From Spirosoma sp. (lineage in GTDB: Bacteria; Bacteroidota; Bacteroidia; Cytophagales; Spirosomataceae), in NCBI RefSeq assembly GCF_026391055.1, contig NZ_JAPLET010000016.1, positions 1-64,000 of the forward strand: a DNA stretch of 64,000 nucleotides. The letters run 5' to 3'. The position numbers were made by a program, and so were the translations under genes. Below, in pieces: positions 10,315 through 19,164 of this stretch (position 1 is its first letter; the number at the start of each line of letters is the position of its first letter). The notes beneath the pieces are model-generated. The model was not told the DNA's origin. It searched no databases and saw nothing but the letters and a program-made list of their open reading frames with translations.

Positions 10315-11139
10315 ATGGCAGAAGTAAACCCCCAGGCAACACTCGATGATATCGTGTTTGCCAACCGGAACCAAGCGTATGGTGCCTATGACCTGCGGAA
10401 GTCATACCCTAAGACTGTAACCAGAGCTCTAATTATTGGTGCTGTTCTGTTTACATTGGGTGTACTGACGCCAACGATCATAACTGCGTTGACGCCGGAA
10501 GCCAAAGAAGTGTCTATGACGGAGGTGGACTTGATGAAACTCCCACCACCGCCCATCGACCCGAATGAACCGCCACCACCGCCACCACCACCGGTCGAAT
10601 TGCCGAAGGTGAACACGGTGAAATTCCTTCCACCGGAAGTAAAGCCGGATGAGGAAGTACCGGAAGAAACGCCACCACCAGCCGTGGAGGAACTGAAGGA
10701 AGCCGTTGCTGCTGAAAAAACGCAGGAAGGGGATCCGAACGCTGAAGAAGTAATTGCTGCTCCGGAAGCATCAGCCGCCCCAACGAAAGTGGAAGTTGCC
10801 GTTGAAGCTGCCCCAAAAGAAGAAGAAATCTTTACGGTGGTAGAACAACAGCCAGAGTTTAGTGGTGGTATGGCCGCTCTTGGTCAGTACCTAAGCAAAA
10901 ACCTGCGCTACCCAGCCGCAGCTCAACGCGCAAACGTTTCAGGACGTGTATTCGTAAGCTTCGTCGTTAATACCGATGGAAGTATTCAGGACGTTCAGGT
11001 GCTAAAGGGTCTGGGCTTCGGAACAGACGAAGAAGCACAACGCGTAGTGAAAGGTATGCCGAAATGGCGCCCGGGTAAGCAATCAGGTCGGCCGGTTCGG
11101 GTTAAGTACAACCTACCGATCAACTTCACGCTGGAGTAA
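10315..11139 (+). CDS. tonB: TonB energy-transducing protein
   Basis: A 274-residue TonB. The N-terminus has the Bacteroidota signature region (DDIVFANRNQAYGAYDLRKSYP) before the single membrane anchor (LIIGAVLFTLGVLTPTIITAL). A proline-rich spacer with runs of PPPPPP and then Glu/Ala-rich sequence spans the periplasm. The C-terminal TonB domain (about residues 185-274) is complete: QPEFSGGMAALGQYLSKNLRYP, GRVFVSFVVNTDGSI and the closing strand RVKYNLPINFTLE. It carries the proton-driven force from ExbB/ExbD to TonB-dependent outer-membrane receptors, none of which is encoded in this window. Confidence 0.95.
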   Translation: MAEVNPQATLDDIVFANRNQAYGAYDLRKSYPKTVTRALIIGAVLFTLGVLTPTIITALTPEAKEVSMTEVDLMKLPPPPIDPNEPPPPPPPPVELPKVNTVKFLPPEVKPDEEVPEETPPPAVEELKEAVAAEKTQEGDPNAEEVIAAPEASAAPTKVEVAVEAAPKEEEIFTVVEQQPEFSGGMAALGQYLSKNLRYPAAAQRANVSGRVFVSFVVNTDGSIQDVQVLKGLGFGTDEEAQRVVKGMPKWRPGKQSGRPVRVKYNLPINFTLE

Positions 11140-11144
11140 TACCT

Positions 11145-11366
11145 ATGCGCGGACAGAATCGAGGTCCAGCCAAGCTAACACTGTACATATCAGTACTAGC
11201 TTCGCTGGCATACTTGGGAGGAGGCATCGGACTGATAGCCTCCTCTCAGTCTTTTGGGATGCTTCCTGAGCCCGGATTACTACGCTATTCGATGGGAGCA
11301 TTGTTGATAGTTTATGGAGCGTTTCGAGCGTATAGGGCCTACCAGCGTTTTCAGCAAGATGAGTAA
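11145..11366 (+). CDS. Small two-helix membrane protein in the Ton operon
   Basis: A 73-residue protein with two predicted membrane helices (LTLYISVLASLAYLGGGIGLI and LLRYSMGALLIVYGAFRAY) and a short basic C-terminus (RAYQRFQQDE). It starts 5 nt after tonB stops, and its last codons overlap the start of the PstS-like gene (ATGAGTAA), which implies translational coupling to both neighbours. I do not recognise a named family. Position suggests an accessory subunit of the Ton complex or of the following lipoprotein; this is inference only. Confidence 0.75.
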   Translation: MRGQNRGPAKLTLYISVLASLAYLGGGIGLIASSQSFGMLPEPGLLRYSMGALLIVYGAFRAYRAYQRFQQDE

Positions 11367-12300
11367 GCATTTTTTTGTTTTTATAGCAGCCGCCGGATTA
11401 CTGGCTGGACTCCTGGGTTGTGACAACGGGAAACCACCGTTGGATAATCCATCACGCGGGGATATTGTTATTGCTGCCGATGAATCATTTCAGCCGTTGG
11501 TAACACAATTGACCTCTGCTTACTCCGGCATCTACCCAGACGCTCACTTTAAGGTTGTCTTCACGCCAGAACAGGAAGCGATTAACATGATGCTTCAGGA
11601 TAGTGCACGACTGGTCTTCACAACCCGTGTACTAAACCCTAACGAACGGGCTATACTCAATCAACGAAAAATAAAAGGGGCTACTGAAAAGATTGCAACG
11701 GATGGCGTAGCACTAATTGTCAATAAAGCGAACACAGACAGCCTGATCACAATGGCTGAATTGCAACGCATTTTCAGTGGGCAGGTAGATCAGTGGGGAC
11801 AACTTAAAGGAGGTAATCAGAGTAGCCCGATCACTCTGGTTTTTGATAATAACAATTCAAGCAATCTAGCGTTTGTATTAAAAACTTTTAATGTCAAAGA
11901 CGTAAAAGGATTGCGAATATTCACAACGCGCTCAAATCGGGAAGTCATTGAATTTGTCCGGAAGAATCCATCAGCCCTTGGCTTTATCGGCGTTAACTGG
12001 ATCAGTGATAGTGACGAACCTTTATCGGTCGAATTAGCTAAGGATTTGCGTGTGATGGGGGTATCTGATAAAGTAAACCCGGTAAAGCGTGATGATTATT
12101 ATCAACCCTTTCAGGAAGATTTAGGTATGCAGCGTTACCCTTTACGGCGTCCTGTATATATACTAAGCCGTGAAACGCATCCGGGTCTAGGTGGTGGATT
12201 GATAAATTATATAGCCAGAGATGCAGGTTCGCTAATCATTCGTAAATTGGGGCTTTGGCCCAGAATTCCATATGATCGAATCATAAATCTGACTAAATAA
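11359..12300 (+). CDS. PstS-like substrate-binding lipoprotein
   Basis: A 313-residue protein starting at the ATG at 11359, which overlaps the previous gene by 8 nt. This start yields a lipoprotein signal ending in LLGC, which an upstream in-frame ATG would bury. The mature part is a PstS-type periplasmic binding protein: GDIVIAADESFQPLVTQLTSAY, then TDGVALIVNKANTDSLITMAELQRIFSGQVDQW, and SPITLVFDNNNSSN. The usual Pst partners (PstC, PstA, PstB) are absent here, so ABC uptake of phosphate is not indicated. Linkage to exbB-tonB suggests a role at the envelope tied to Ton function, perhaps ligand sensing or hand-over. Confidence 0.82.
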   Translation: MSKHFFVFIAAAGLLAGLLGCDNGKPPLDNPSRGDIVIAADESFQPLVTQLTSAYSGIYPDAHFKVVFTPEQEAINMMLQDSARLVFTTRVLNPNERAILNQRKIKGATEKIATDGVALIVNKANTDSLITMAELQRIFSGQVDQWGQLKGGNQSSPITLVFDNNNSSNLAFVLKTFNVKDVKGLRIFTTRSNREVIEFVRKNPSALGFIGVNWISDSDEPLSVELAKDLRVMGVSDKVNPVKRDDYYQPFQEDLGMQRYPLRRPVYILSRETHPGLGGGLINYIARDAGSLIIRKLGLWPRIPYDRIINLTK

Positions 12301-12310
12301 GTAAGTTTTT

Positions 12311-12338
12311 TTGGTTTGACCGCAATTTTTTAGTTTTG
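12311..12338 (+). promoter_or_regulatory. Predicted promoter of the TPR gene
   Basis: TTG at 12311-12313 and TAGTTTTG at 12331-12338, 17 nt apart, match the Bacteroidota consensus. The TPR gene can therefore be transcribed separately from the Ton operon. Confidence 0.5.
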
Positions 12339-12390
12339 TCGATTGTTTTATAAGCATTAACCAATTACCCTAATTTCCAACTTGAATTAC

Positions 12391-14154
12391 ATGATGAACA
12401 ACCAGAAGCAATCGCTGATGACCATCCTGTTTATGGGGGCTACACTAACGACTCCTTTAGTTGCACAGGACGTCCAATCGGCCTTGAAGGATGTAGAAGC
12501 TGAGCGATATAATAAGGCGGGCCAAACGCTAACGCAGTTGGCCACCAGCTCGCCGACGGCTGATAATCAGTTTTATCTGGGCTATTATTATCTGAGAAGC
12601 GGACAGCTAGATAAGGCAAAAGCAACCTTCGAAAAAGGCGCTGCTGCTGATGCTAAAAATTACTTGAATAACATTGGCCTGGCAGGTGTGGCTATGGCCA
12701 AAGGTGATGGCGCTACCGCTAAAGGTTTGATCGACAACGCCGTTGCTCAAACGAAAAGCAAGAATCAGGATGTGCTGATTCGTGGCGCTGAAATGTACAC
12801 GTTGTCTGATCAGCCGAAGCAGAATGATCCGGCAGCTGCCCTCAGCCTGCTTACTGTGGCCGATGAGAAAGATAAGAAAAACGAAAACGCCGAGATTGAA
12901 ATGCTGATGGGCGATGCGTATTTTCTGAAAAATGATGGCGGTAACGCGATCACGAAGTACGAAAACGCCCTGGCAATTAACCCCAATCTTGCCGAAGCCA
13001 ATTACAAAATTGGCCGTTTGTATCTGCGTGGTAAAAACTATCAGAAAGCGCAGGACTTCTTTAAACTGGCTATCCAGAATGATGCTGAGTTTGCGCCCAC
13101 GTATCGTGCCTATGCCGATGCATTAGCTAACTCGCGGGCATATAAGGCTGCTGCTTCGAACTATGAGTTGTATGTTCAGAAAAGTGGTACAACCGATCCG
13201 GAAATGCTCCTGGACGTAGCCCGTTATAAATTCCTGGCTCAGGATTATCAGGGTGCTATCGCTTACCTAGATCAGCTGAAAGGCAAAATCAACAACCCGA
13301 TTATTGACCGGATGTATGGTTGGGCTTATTCTGCTTTAGGTAAGAATAACGAATCCGTTGAGTCGTTGAACCGATTTATTTCTACAGCTCCTCAAAAAGT
13401 AATGGCCGACGATTATAAATATCTGGGTCGTGCTTATGCGCAGATAGGAACACCGGAGAGCGATTCGTTAAGCATTGTCAATCTGGAAAAAGCGGCACCA
13501 ATGGACACAACGGAGAACCTGTATCGTGAAATTGGTGAGCGTTACTACAAAACAAAGCGCTATGATAAGGCAGCTTCGTATTACAAAAAGACGATTGCGA
13601 CGGATAAGAAGCCCCAGAATAATGACTTCTTATGGTTGGGTCTCTCTAACTATCAGTACGCACCACGTGTAGGCCGGGATAGCTCTGCTACACCGATGGA
13701 TACAGCCCAGATTCGTCAGGTAAAACAACAGTATTACCTGGCGGCAGATTCGGCCTTTGCGCAGATGGCATCACGTATTGAAGCCGATGGCAAAAAATAC
13801 CCATTGGCTTATTACTACCGTGCAGGTGCCAATTACTACGCCTATCCTAAAGAACAGGAGAAAGCAGCCGAGTTAGCAGGACCACTCTACGAGAAATTTA
13901 TTGAGCAGGCTACAACTCCAGATGAAGCTGATAAGACAGATTACAAACGTTATCTGATAACTGCTTATAAAGCGCTGGCGGGTTTTGCTTTGCTGAAGAA
14001 AGATGACGCTAAAGCCAAGGAGTACTTTGATAAAGTACTGGCGCTTGACCCGAATGATGAAAGTGTGAAAAAAGCACTGGAAGGGCCTAAAGCAGCTCCG
14101 GCGAAAGCAGCTCCCAAGGCAGCTCCGGCTAAAAAGAAAGTGGCCGATAAATAA
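12391..14154 (+). CDS. Exported tetratricopeptide-repeat protein
   Basis: A 587-residue protein starting at ATG 12391 (a TTG nine bases upstream is also in frame). It has a signal peptide (MTILFMGATLTTPLVAQ) and at least ten TPR-like units, for example AEANYKIGRLYLRGKNYQKAQDFFKLAIQ, NLYREIGERYYKTKRYDKAASYYKKTI and KEYFDKVLALDPNDESVKKAL. The C-terminus is an Ala/Lys/Pro tail of the AAPKAAPAKKK type. It is likely periplasmic and a scaffold for protein contacts. It follows the PstS-like gene by 90 nt with a promoter between them, and an intrinsic terminator closes the unit. The link to Ton function is positional only. Confidence 0.85.
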   Translation: MMNNQKQSLMTILFMGATLTTPLVAQDVQSALKDVEAERYNKAGQTLTQLATSSPTADNQFYLGYYYLRSGQLDKAKATFEKGAAADAKNYLNNIGLAGVAMAKGDGATAKGLIDNAVAQTKSKNQDVLIRGAEMYTLSDQPKQNDPAAALSLLTVADEKDKKNENAEIEMLMGDAYFLKNDGGNAITKYENALAINPNLAEANYKIGRLYLRGKNYQKAQDFFKLAIQNDAEFAPTYRAYADALANSRAYKAAASNYELYVQKSGTTDPEMLLDVARYKFLAQDYQGAIAYLDQLKGKINNPIIDRMYGWAYSALGKNNESVESLNRFISTAPQKVMADDYKYLGRAYAQIGTPESDSLSIVNLEKAAPMDTTENLYREIGERYYKTKRYDKAASYYKKTIATDKKPQNNDFLWLGLSNYQYAPRVGRDSSATPMDTAQIRQVKQQYYLAADSAFAQMASRIEADGKKYPLAYYYRAGANYYAYPKEQEKAAELAGPLYEKFIEQATTPDEADKTDYKRYLITAYKALAGFALLKKDDAKAKEYFDKVLALDPNDESVKKALEGPKAAPAKAAPKAAPAKKKVADK

Positions 14155-14178
14155 CCAGAGTTATTAAGTGATAGTACT

Positions 14179-14209
14179 AAAAGCGTAGGTTTGATACCTA
14201 CGCTTTTTT
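14179..14209 (+). terminator. Intrinsic terminator closing the Ton/TPR unit
   Basis: A 12-bp perfect stem (AAAAGCGTAGGT with ACCTACGCTTTT), a 5-nt loop and a T-run, 25 nt after the TPR gene. Confidence 0.9.
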
Positions 14210-14271
14210 ATTTTAATAATAATAAATATGGTGACTAGTAATGAAACAGTTAATATTCTAATTGGGAGTTG

Positions 14272-14279
14272 TAACTTTG
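14272..14279 (+). promoter_or_regulatory. Predicted -7 element of adk-obgE
   Basis: TAACTTTG matches TAnnTTTG, 50 nt before the adk start. No well-spaced TTG was found for the -33 region. Confidence 0.4.
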
Positions 14280-14329
14280 CGGGCGCAATTTTTTGACAGA
14301 CCTATACTGACACTACCTTACAAATCCGT

Positions 14330-14938
14330 ATGCTTAACCTTGTACTGTTTGGCCCGCCGGGTGCCGGAAAAGGAACCCAAAGCGAATATTTGATTAAAAA
14401 ATATAACCTGGTTCACTTATCTACCGGCGATTTACTGCGCTCTCAGATTGCTGCCGGTACCGAATTAGGTTTGCGGGCAAAGCAACTTATGGATCAGGGC
14501 ATATTAGTGCCAGATGAAGTTGTCATTGGTATGATTGAAAGTAAGCTTCATGAAAACCAGACGCCTGCTACACAAAGCGATGCTAGTTTGACAGGTGGGT
14601 TTATTTTTGATGGCTTTCCAAGAACGGTCCCGCAAGCTGTTGCTTTAGATCAGCTATTAGGTACACATAATACGAAGATCACGATTATGATCGCACTCGT
14701 TGTGGATAGCGAAGAACTAACACGACGTTTGCTACTTCGTGGTCAAACCTCCGGTCGGCCTGATGACCAGAACGAGGAATTGATCCGGCGACGCGTAAAA
14801 GAATATAATGATAAGACCGCTCCTGTTGCTGACTATTATAGTCAACAGGGGAAATTCGCTGCGATTGACGGCATTGGTGAGATAGACACGATTTTCAAAG
14901 AAATCTGTCATCAAATTGATGAGGCAGTCGAGCGGTAA
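14330..14938 (+). CDS. adk: Adenylate kinase
   Basis: A 202-residue enzyme that interconverts AMP + ATP and 2 ADP. The P-loop is GPPGAGKGTQ at residues 7-16, followed by the AMP-binding stretch (HLSTGDLLRSQ) and the IFDGFPRT motif. The LID (RRLLLRGQTSGRPDDQNEELIRRRV) is short and has no zinc-binding cysteines, typical for the short-lid forms of Bacteroidota. The closing motif TAPVADYYSQQGKFAAIDG is normal. An insertion around NQTPATQSDASLTGG is unusual but lies in a surface region. It precedes obgE by 9 nt and the two are presumably co-transcribed. Confidence 0.97.
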   Translation: MLNLVLFGPPGAGKGTQSEYLIKKYNLVHLSTGDLLRSQIAAGTELGLRAKQLMDQGILVPDEVVIGMIESKLHENQTPATQSDASLTGGFIFDGFPRTVPQAVALDQLLGTHNTKITIMIALVVDSEELTRRLLLRGQTSGRPDDQNEELIRRRVKEYNDKTAPVADYYSQQGKFAAIDGIGEIDTIFKEICHQIDEAVER

Positions 14939-14947
14939 CTATTTGCT

Positions 14948-15952
14948 ATGGCTTCCTCAAACTTTATTGATTACGTAAAAATAAATTGCCGCTCCGGAGC
15001 GGGCGGTGCAGGATCGGTTCACTTCCGTCGGGAAAAGCATACGCCTAAAGGTGGACCAGACGGGGGCGATGGAGGACGCGGAGGGCATATTATTCTCCGG
15101 GGAAACGCCCAACTCTGGACGCTTTTGCATTTAAAATACCGCAAGCATGTTAAAGCGGGCAACGGTGTGGCGGGCGAAGGTGGTCGGCGAAGTGGTGCTC
15201 AGGGCGAAGATGTTATTCTGGATGTACCACTTGGTACCATAGCAAGAGACCCTGAGACGAGCCAACAATTAGCTGAAATTACCGAAGACGGACAGGAGAT
15301 TATTCTGTTTGCTGGCGGACGCGGTGGTATGGGCAACGACCATTTCAAGTCAGCGACCCAGCAAGCGCCCGAATATGCTCAGCCTGGCGAACCAGGTCTT
15401 GAAGAATGGGTAGTTCTCGAATTGAAATTATTAGCCGACGTGGGGCTGGTTGGCTTTCCTAATGCGGGTAAATCAACACTCTTATCAGTGTTGTCGGCTG
15501 CCCGGCCTGAAATTGCAGATTACCCTTTTACAACCCTTGTCCCTAATTTAGGGGTCGTAGCTTATAGAGATTACAAATCGTTTGTGATGGCCGATATTCC
15601 GGGCATCATTGAAGGGGCTTCGCAGGGGAAAGGACTTGGATTACGTTTTTTACGACACATTGAACGTAACTCCATTCTACTGTTCCTGATTCCGGCCACT
15701 AGCGAGAACATTCGCCAGGAGTATAATACCCTGCTGAATGAGTTACGCGAGTTTAATCCAGAACTTATGGATAAGACCCGGATGCTGGCTATTACGAAAA
15801 TGGATCTTGTTGATGATGAAACCCGGCAGAAACTACAGGGCGATTTACCCAAAAAGATACCCGTAGCCTATATTTCGGCCGTTAGTCAACAAGGTCTGGA
15901 TGAATTAAAAGATATAATCTGGCAAAACCTGACAAATAGTGAGCCGGTCTGA
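14948..15952 (+). CDS. obgE: GTPase ObgE/CgtA
   Basis: A 334-residue ribosome-associated GTPase. The glycine-rich Obg domain fills residues 1-160 ([49 protein letters not shown]). The G domain has G1 [12 protein letters not shown]2 DYPFTTL, G3 [10 protein letters not shown]4 TKMDL and G5 SAVS. The variable C-terminal OCT domain is missing, as in many Bacteroidota. The role is in 50S ribosome maturation and the stress response. It is the second gene of the adk unit. Confidence 0.97.
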   Translation: MASSNFIDYVKINCRSGAGGAGSVHFRREKHTPKGGPDGGDGGRGGHIILRGNAQLWTLLHLKYRKHVKAGNGVAGEGGRRSGAQGEDVILDVPLGTIARDPETSQQLAEITEDGQEIILFAGGRGGMGNDHFKSATQQAPEYAQPGEPGLEEWVVLELKLLADVGLVGFPNAGKSTLLSVLSAARPEIADYPFTTLVPNLGVVAYRDYKSFVMADIPGIIEGASQGKGLGLRFLRHIERNSILLFLIPATSENIRQEYNTLLNELREFNPELMDKTRMLAITKMDLVDDETRQKLQGDLPKKIPVAYISAVSQQGLDELKDIIWQNLTNSEPV

Positions 15953-16012
15953 GTAGTACCCACATCAATTTATCTGCAAGTAACCTGCCTGGGTTGTTGC
16001 GTATTCACACGT

Positions 16013-18982
16013 ATGAGATACTTTTCCGTAGCCATTGGTGCGGCATTTATTTTATTGCTTCCCGTTTTTGCTCTAGCTCAGGTTCAGGTGTCTTTTCCGA
16101 CGACACGGGCGGTTTTGCAGCGAAATAACTCAAACCAGGCAACTATTCGTATAACCGGGTATTATACAGCAACAGTTGGGCGTATTGAAGCCCGTTTGCA
16201 GGCACGAGATGGTATCGGTTCCTCAACCGATTGGGCGACACTCCAAAATAATCCATCGGGAGGGGTGTTCAGCGGTGATATAACAGGCACAGGTGGCTGG
16301 TACAATCTCGAAGTACGGGGTATGAACGGCGACCAGCAAGTAGGCAATTCGACAGTTGTGGAGCGCGTTGGCATTGGTGAAGTATTTGTCGTAGCCGGGC
16401 AATCCAATGCACAGGGTGTTCATCAGGATGCACCCAATCCACTCAATGACTTGGTAAACTGCGTTAATTACCGGTACCCAGACCAGGGCTTCCCGAACGA
16501 ACCGCCCACGCCCGTGTTTACCCAACTCGATAATTCATCGGGTTTCACCATAGCGCCCAGAGGAATGGGAAGCTGGGCCTGGGGGCAGTTAGGCGATATT
16601 CTGGCAAAAAGGTTGCGTGTTCCTATTCTGTTTTTTAATGCAGCTTTTACAGGAACATTTGTACGTAACTGGCGCGATAGTGCGCCCGAAGGTGGGGTTG
16701 CCTATGGCCCTGGCGGTGCCTACCCGGCCCGTCAGCCGTACATTAACTTAAAACTTGCTCTTCAGTTTTACGCTAATTCGCTCGGCATGCGCGCTGTACT
16801 TTGGCAACAGGGTGAATCCGATAACCTTTACAACACACCGAAAGATCAGTACGTTAGCGATCTTCAGTACGTTATCAACCAGTCTCGGCAGGAATACAAC
16901 AGTAACACGTCTTGGGTAGTGGCCCGTGTGAGTTACGGCGACTTTACCGGTGGAGTTGACCCAGCTATTATTGAGGCCCAAAACCAGGTGATCAGTACAA
17001 CCTCCAACGTATTTGCGGGACCTAATACAGATGTGGTCCAAATACCGCGTCAACGGCCACCGCGCAATGACCCGGAGGGTGTTCACTTCGATTATAATGG
17101 CCTTGTTGAGTTGGCAAACGCCTGGAATGCAAGTTTGAACGATTCCTTCTTTCAGCGTTCCACACCTATATCACCAGTTGCCTCGCCAACAATCTCTATC
17201 GCTTGTGCTTCTAATAATAATCTTTCTCTTACCGTAAATGGTAGCTACGCGAGTGTTCAATGGGAGTCGGGAGAATCAGGCAATAGTATAACGAAGGGAG
17301 CGGGTGTGTACCGGGCCAAGGTCAAAGATTCGCGAGGGAATACGCTTTTCACCAACCAGGTGCGGGTATCCGATGCGCCAATAGCGGCAACACTTGACAA
17401 TAGGCCCCCTTCCGTCTGTATAGGCAGTAGCCTGGCACTTACAACGAATTATGACAATGTAACGTGGCTGAACCAGCAGAATAACACAACAGTAGCAACG
17501 TCACGCAACTTCTCGACTGTTTCGGCCGGTGCATACTACGTTCGCTATCGGGATGTGAGCGGCTGTGAATTTACATCGAATGTGTTGAACGTATCGGTAA
17601 ATCCATTACCCGACACGCCTACAATTACTAACGACAAACCAACGGTATTCTGCCAGGGGGATAACACGACGCTTCGTGCCAATGCTGACAACATCCAGTA
17701 CAACTGGAGCGATGGCCAAAAGAATAAGGTGGTGAACGTTGGTAACTCGGGTTCTTACTTCCTGACGGTAACGGATCAGAATGGTTGTACATCAGCGCGG
17801 TCAAATACAATTGCAGTTACTGCGAACCCCGTACCCGCTAAACCTACCATCGCCACAAATGGCCCAACCACCTTCTGCGCAGACAGAACAATTACCTTAA
17901 CTGCTCCTCAGAATGTTGCCTATCAGTGGACGAGTGGTCAGACAACCCAGACCATCACCCTTAGCCAGTCCGGTAATTTTGCGGTTAAAACCAGCAACCA
18001 GTTCGGATGTACATCTGAGCAGTCAGATGTGCTGACGATTCGGGTAAATCCTCTGCCACAAACCCCATCTGTTACAGTTGGCGGTGCAACAACGTTTTGC
18101 GAAGGCAATCGTGTTACGTTAAATGCAAGCAGTAACAACACGATTGTATGGTCGAGTGGCCAGCGCAGCAACAGCATTACTGTAAATACGTCTGGAAACT
18201 TTACCGTTCAGGCACTTGACCAAAATGGCTGTTTATCGCCTTTTTCACCGGTGATAGCCGTAAAAGTAAACCCTCTGCCTGCAACCCCAACCATACTCGC
18301 GGCTCCTTCTCCTATTATTTGTGAAGGAGATAGAGCCACCTTACGAGTTGATGGCCCTTACACCGTTTTTTGGAGCACCGGCGATTCTACCCAGCGCATT
18401 GTGACCGGTTCAGCGGGCAATTACACCGCCAAAGTTCGGGATGTTAATGGCTGTGTTTCGGCCCAGGCAGGAGCCATAACGGTTGAACTAAGGCCACTTC
18501 CCCCTTCTCCTACCATTAACGTCATTGGCACCTACACCCTTCAGGCAATAAGCTCAACGAATGGCACCGTATTCCGCTGGCGGGTGGGAACTGATTCGCT
18601 GGCGGCACAGACGGCCATTATTAAAGCGAATCAATCTGGTTCCTATACGGCGCGAGCGTCAATCGTTTACTCGCAGGCACTAACCTGCTTCTCGTTACCA
18701 TCGGCCCCATTCGTTTTTACGGTTGATGTGAGCAATAAAGGATTAAGTGTTTACCCAAATCCCAATCCGGCTAAAATTATCACAATAGAAACACTTGACA
18801 ACCTGACAAATGCCGTTATCACCATTTATACGCTCAGTGGTCAAGTAGTCTTTACCGCACCAGTTCCCTCCCTGGATGAGCGAAAACAATTGGTTTTAAC
18901 CAGTTTGATGTCAGGCTCTTACATTTTACGCGTACAATCGGCCGATTTTGACGTTTCAAAGCGAATTATACTCGGATTGTAA
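16013..18982 (+). CDS. Type IX-secreted SGNH (sialate O-acetylesterase-like) multi-domain protein
   Basis: A 989-residue protein with a signal peptide (FALAQ cleavage region). Residues about 25-120 form a beta-rich N-terminal domain. Residues about 125-380 are an SGNH hydrolase like the sialate O-acetylesterase family: block I VVAGQSNAQG, the oxyanion-hole region LWQQGESDN and the late GVHFDYNGL carrying the catalytic His. Then come about six Ig/PKD-like modules of roughly 75 residues, each with a Cys near the start (TFC or VC) and NGC or FGC near the end, joined by PLPxTP linkers. The last 75 residues are a type IX sorting domain (VYPNPNPAKI, ITIYTLSGQVVF, SGSYILRV, SKRIIL). It should be exported by T9SS to the surface. 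Possible substrates are acetylated glycans; that is family knowledge, not shown here. Confidence 0.85.
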   Translation: MRYFSVAIGAAFILLLPVFALAQVQVSFPTTRAVLQRNNSNQATIRITGYYTATVGRIEARLQARDGIGSSTDWATLQNNPSGGVFSGDITGTGGWYNLEVRGMNGDQQVGNSTVVERVGIGEVFVVAGQSNAQGVHQDAPNPLNDLVNCVNYRYPDQGFPNEPPTPVFTQLDNSSGFTIAPRGMGSWAWGQLGDILAKRLRVPILFFNAAFTGTFVRNWRDSAPEGGVAYGPGGAYPARQPYINLKLALQFYANSLGMRAVLWQQGESDNLYNTPKDQYVSDLQYVINQSRQEYNSNTSWVVARVSYGDFTGGVDPAIIEAQNQVISTTSNVFAGPNTDVVQIPRQRPPRNDPEGVHFDYNGLVELANAWNASLNDSFFQRSTPISPVASPTISIACASNNNLSLTVNGSYASVQWESGESGNSITKGAGVYRAKVKDSRGNTLFTNQVRVSDAPIAATLDNRPPSVCIGSSLALTTNYDNVTWLNQQNNTTVATSRNFSTVSAGAYYVRYRDVSGCEFTSNVLNVSVNPLPDTPTITNDKPTVFCQGDNTTLRANADNIQYNWSDGQKNKVVNVGNSGSYFLTVTDQNGCTSARSNTIAVTANPVPAKPTIATNGPTTFCADRTITLTAPQNVAYQWTSGQTTQTITLSQSGNFAVKTSNQFGCTSEQSDVLTIRVNPLPQTPSVTVGGATTFCEGNRVTLNASSNNTIVWSSGQRSNSITVNTSGNFTVQALDQNGCLSPFSPVIAVKVNPLPATPTILAAPSPIICEGDRATLRVDGPYTVFWSTGDSTQRIVTGSAGNYTAKVRDVNGCVSAQAGAITVELRPLPPSPTINVIGTYTLQAISSTNGTVFRWRVGTDSLAAQTAIIKANQSGSYTARASIVYSQALTCFSLPSAPFVFTVDVSNKGLSVYPNPNPAKIITIETLDNLTNAVITIYTLSGQVVFTAPVPSLDERKQLVLTSLMSGSYILRVQSADFDVSKRIILGL

Positions 18983-19022
18983 TATAATTCTGCATAGACC
19001 GTTTAATCATAGATATTAGCGT

Positions 19023-19030
19023 TAAATTTG
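19023..19030 (+). promoter_or_regulatory. Possible -7 element before the second SGNH gene
   Basis: TAAATTTG matches TAnnTTTG, but lies 135 nt before the start and has no good -33 partner. It is weak support for separate transcription of the second paralogue. Confidence 0.3.
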
Positions 19031-19164
19031 TATTTTACCGGGAAACCACATTGACTCTCAGCTACATGCGTCCGGGGCAATAAACCGATCGGACTACTCA
19101 TCTCGTTTCAAGACTGTCTCCACACTAGGTAACTGAAAAAAATGAAGTTATTGAAAGACAAAAA

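Noticed and set aside
10540-10690. Proline-codon repeats inside tonB as a tandem-repeat locus
   Set aside because: They encode the normal proline-rich periplasmic spacer of TonB.
17160-18500. Repeats in the SGNH gene as a CRISPR-like array
   Set aside because: The repeats are in frame, about 220 nt long and encode beta modules; there are no short identical repeats with unique spacers.
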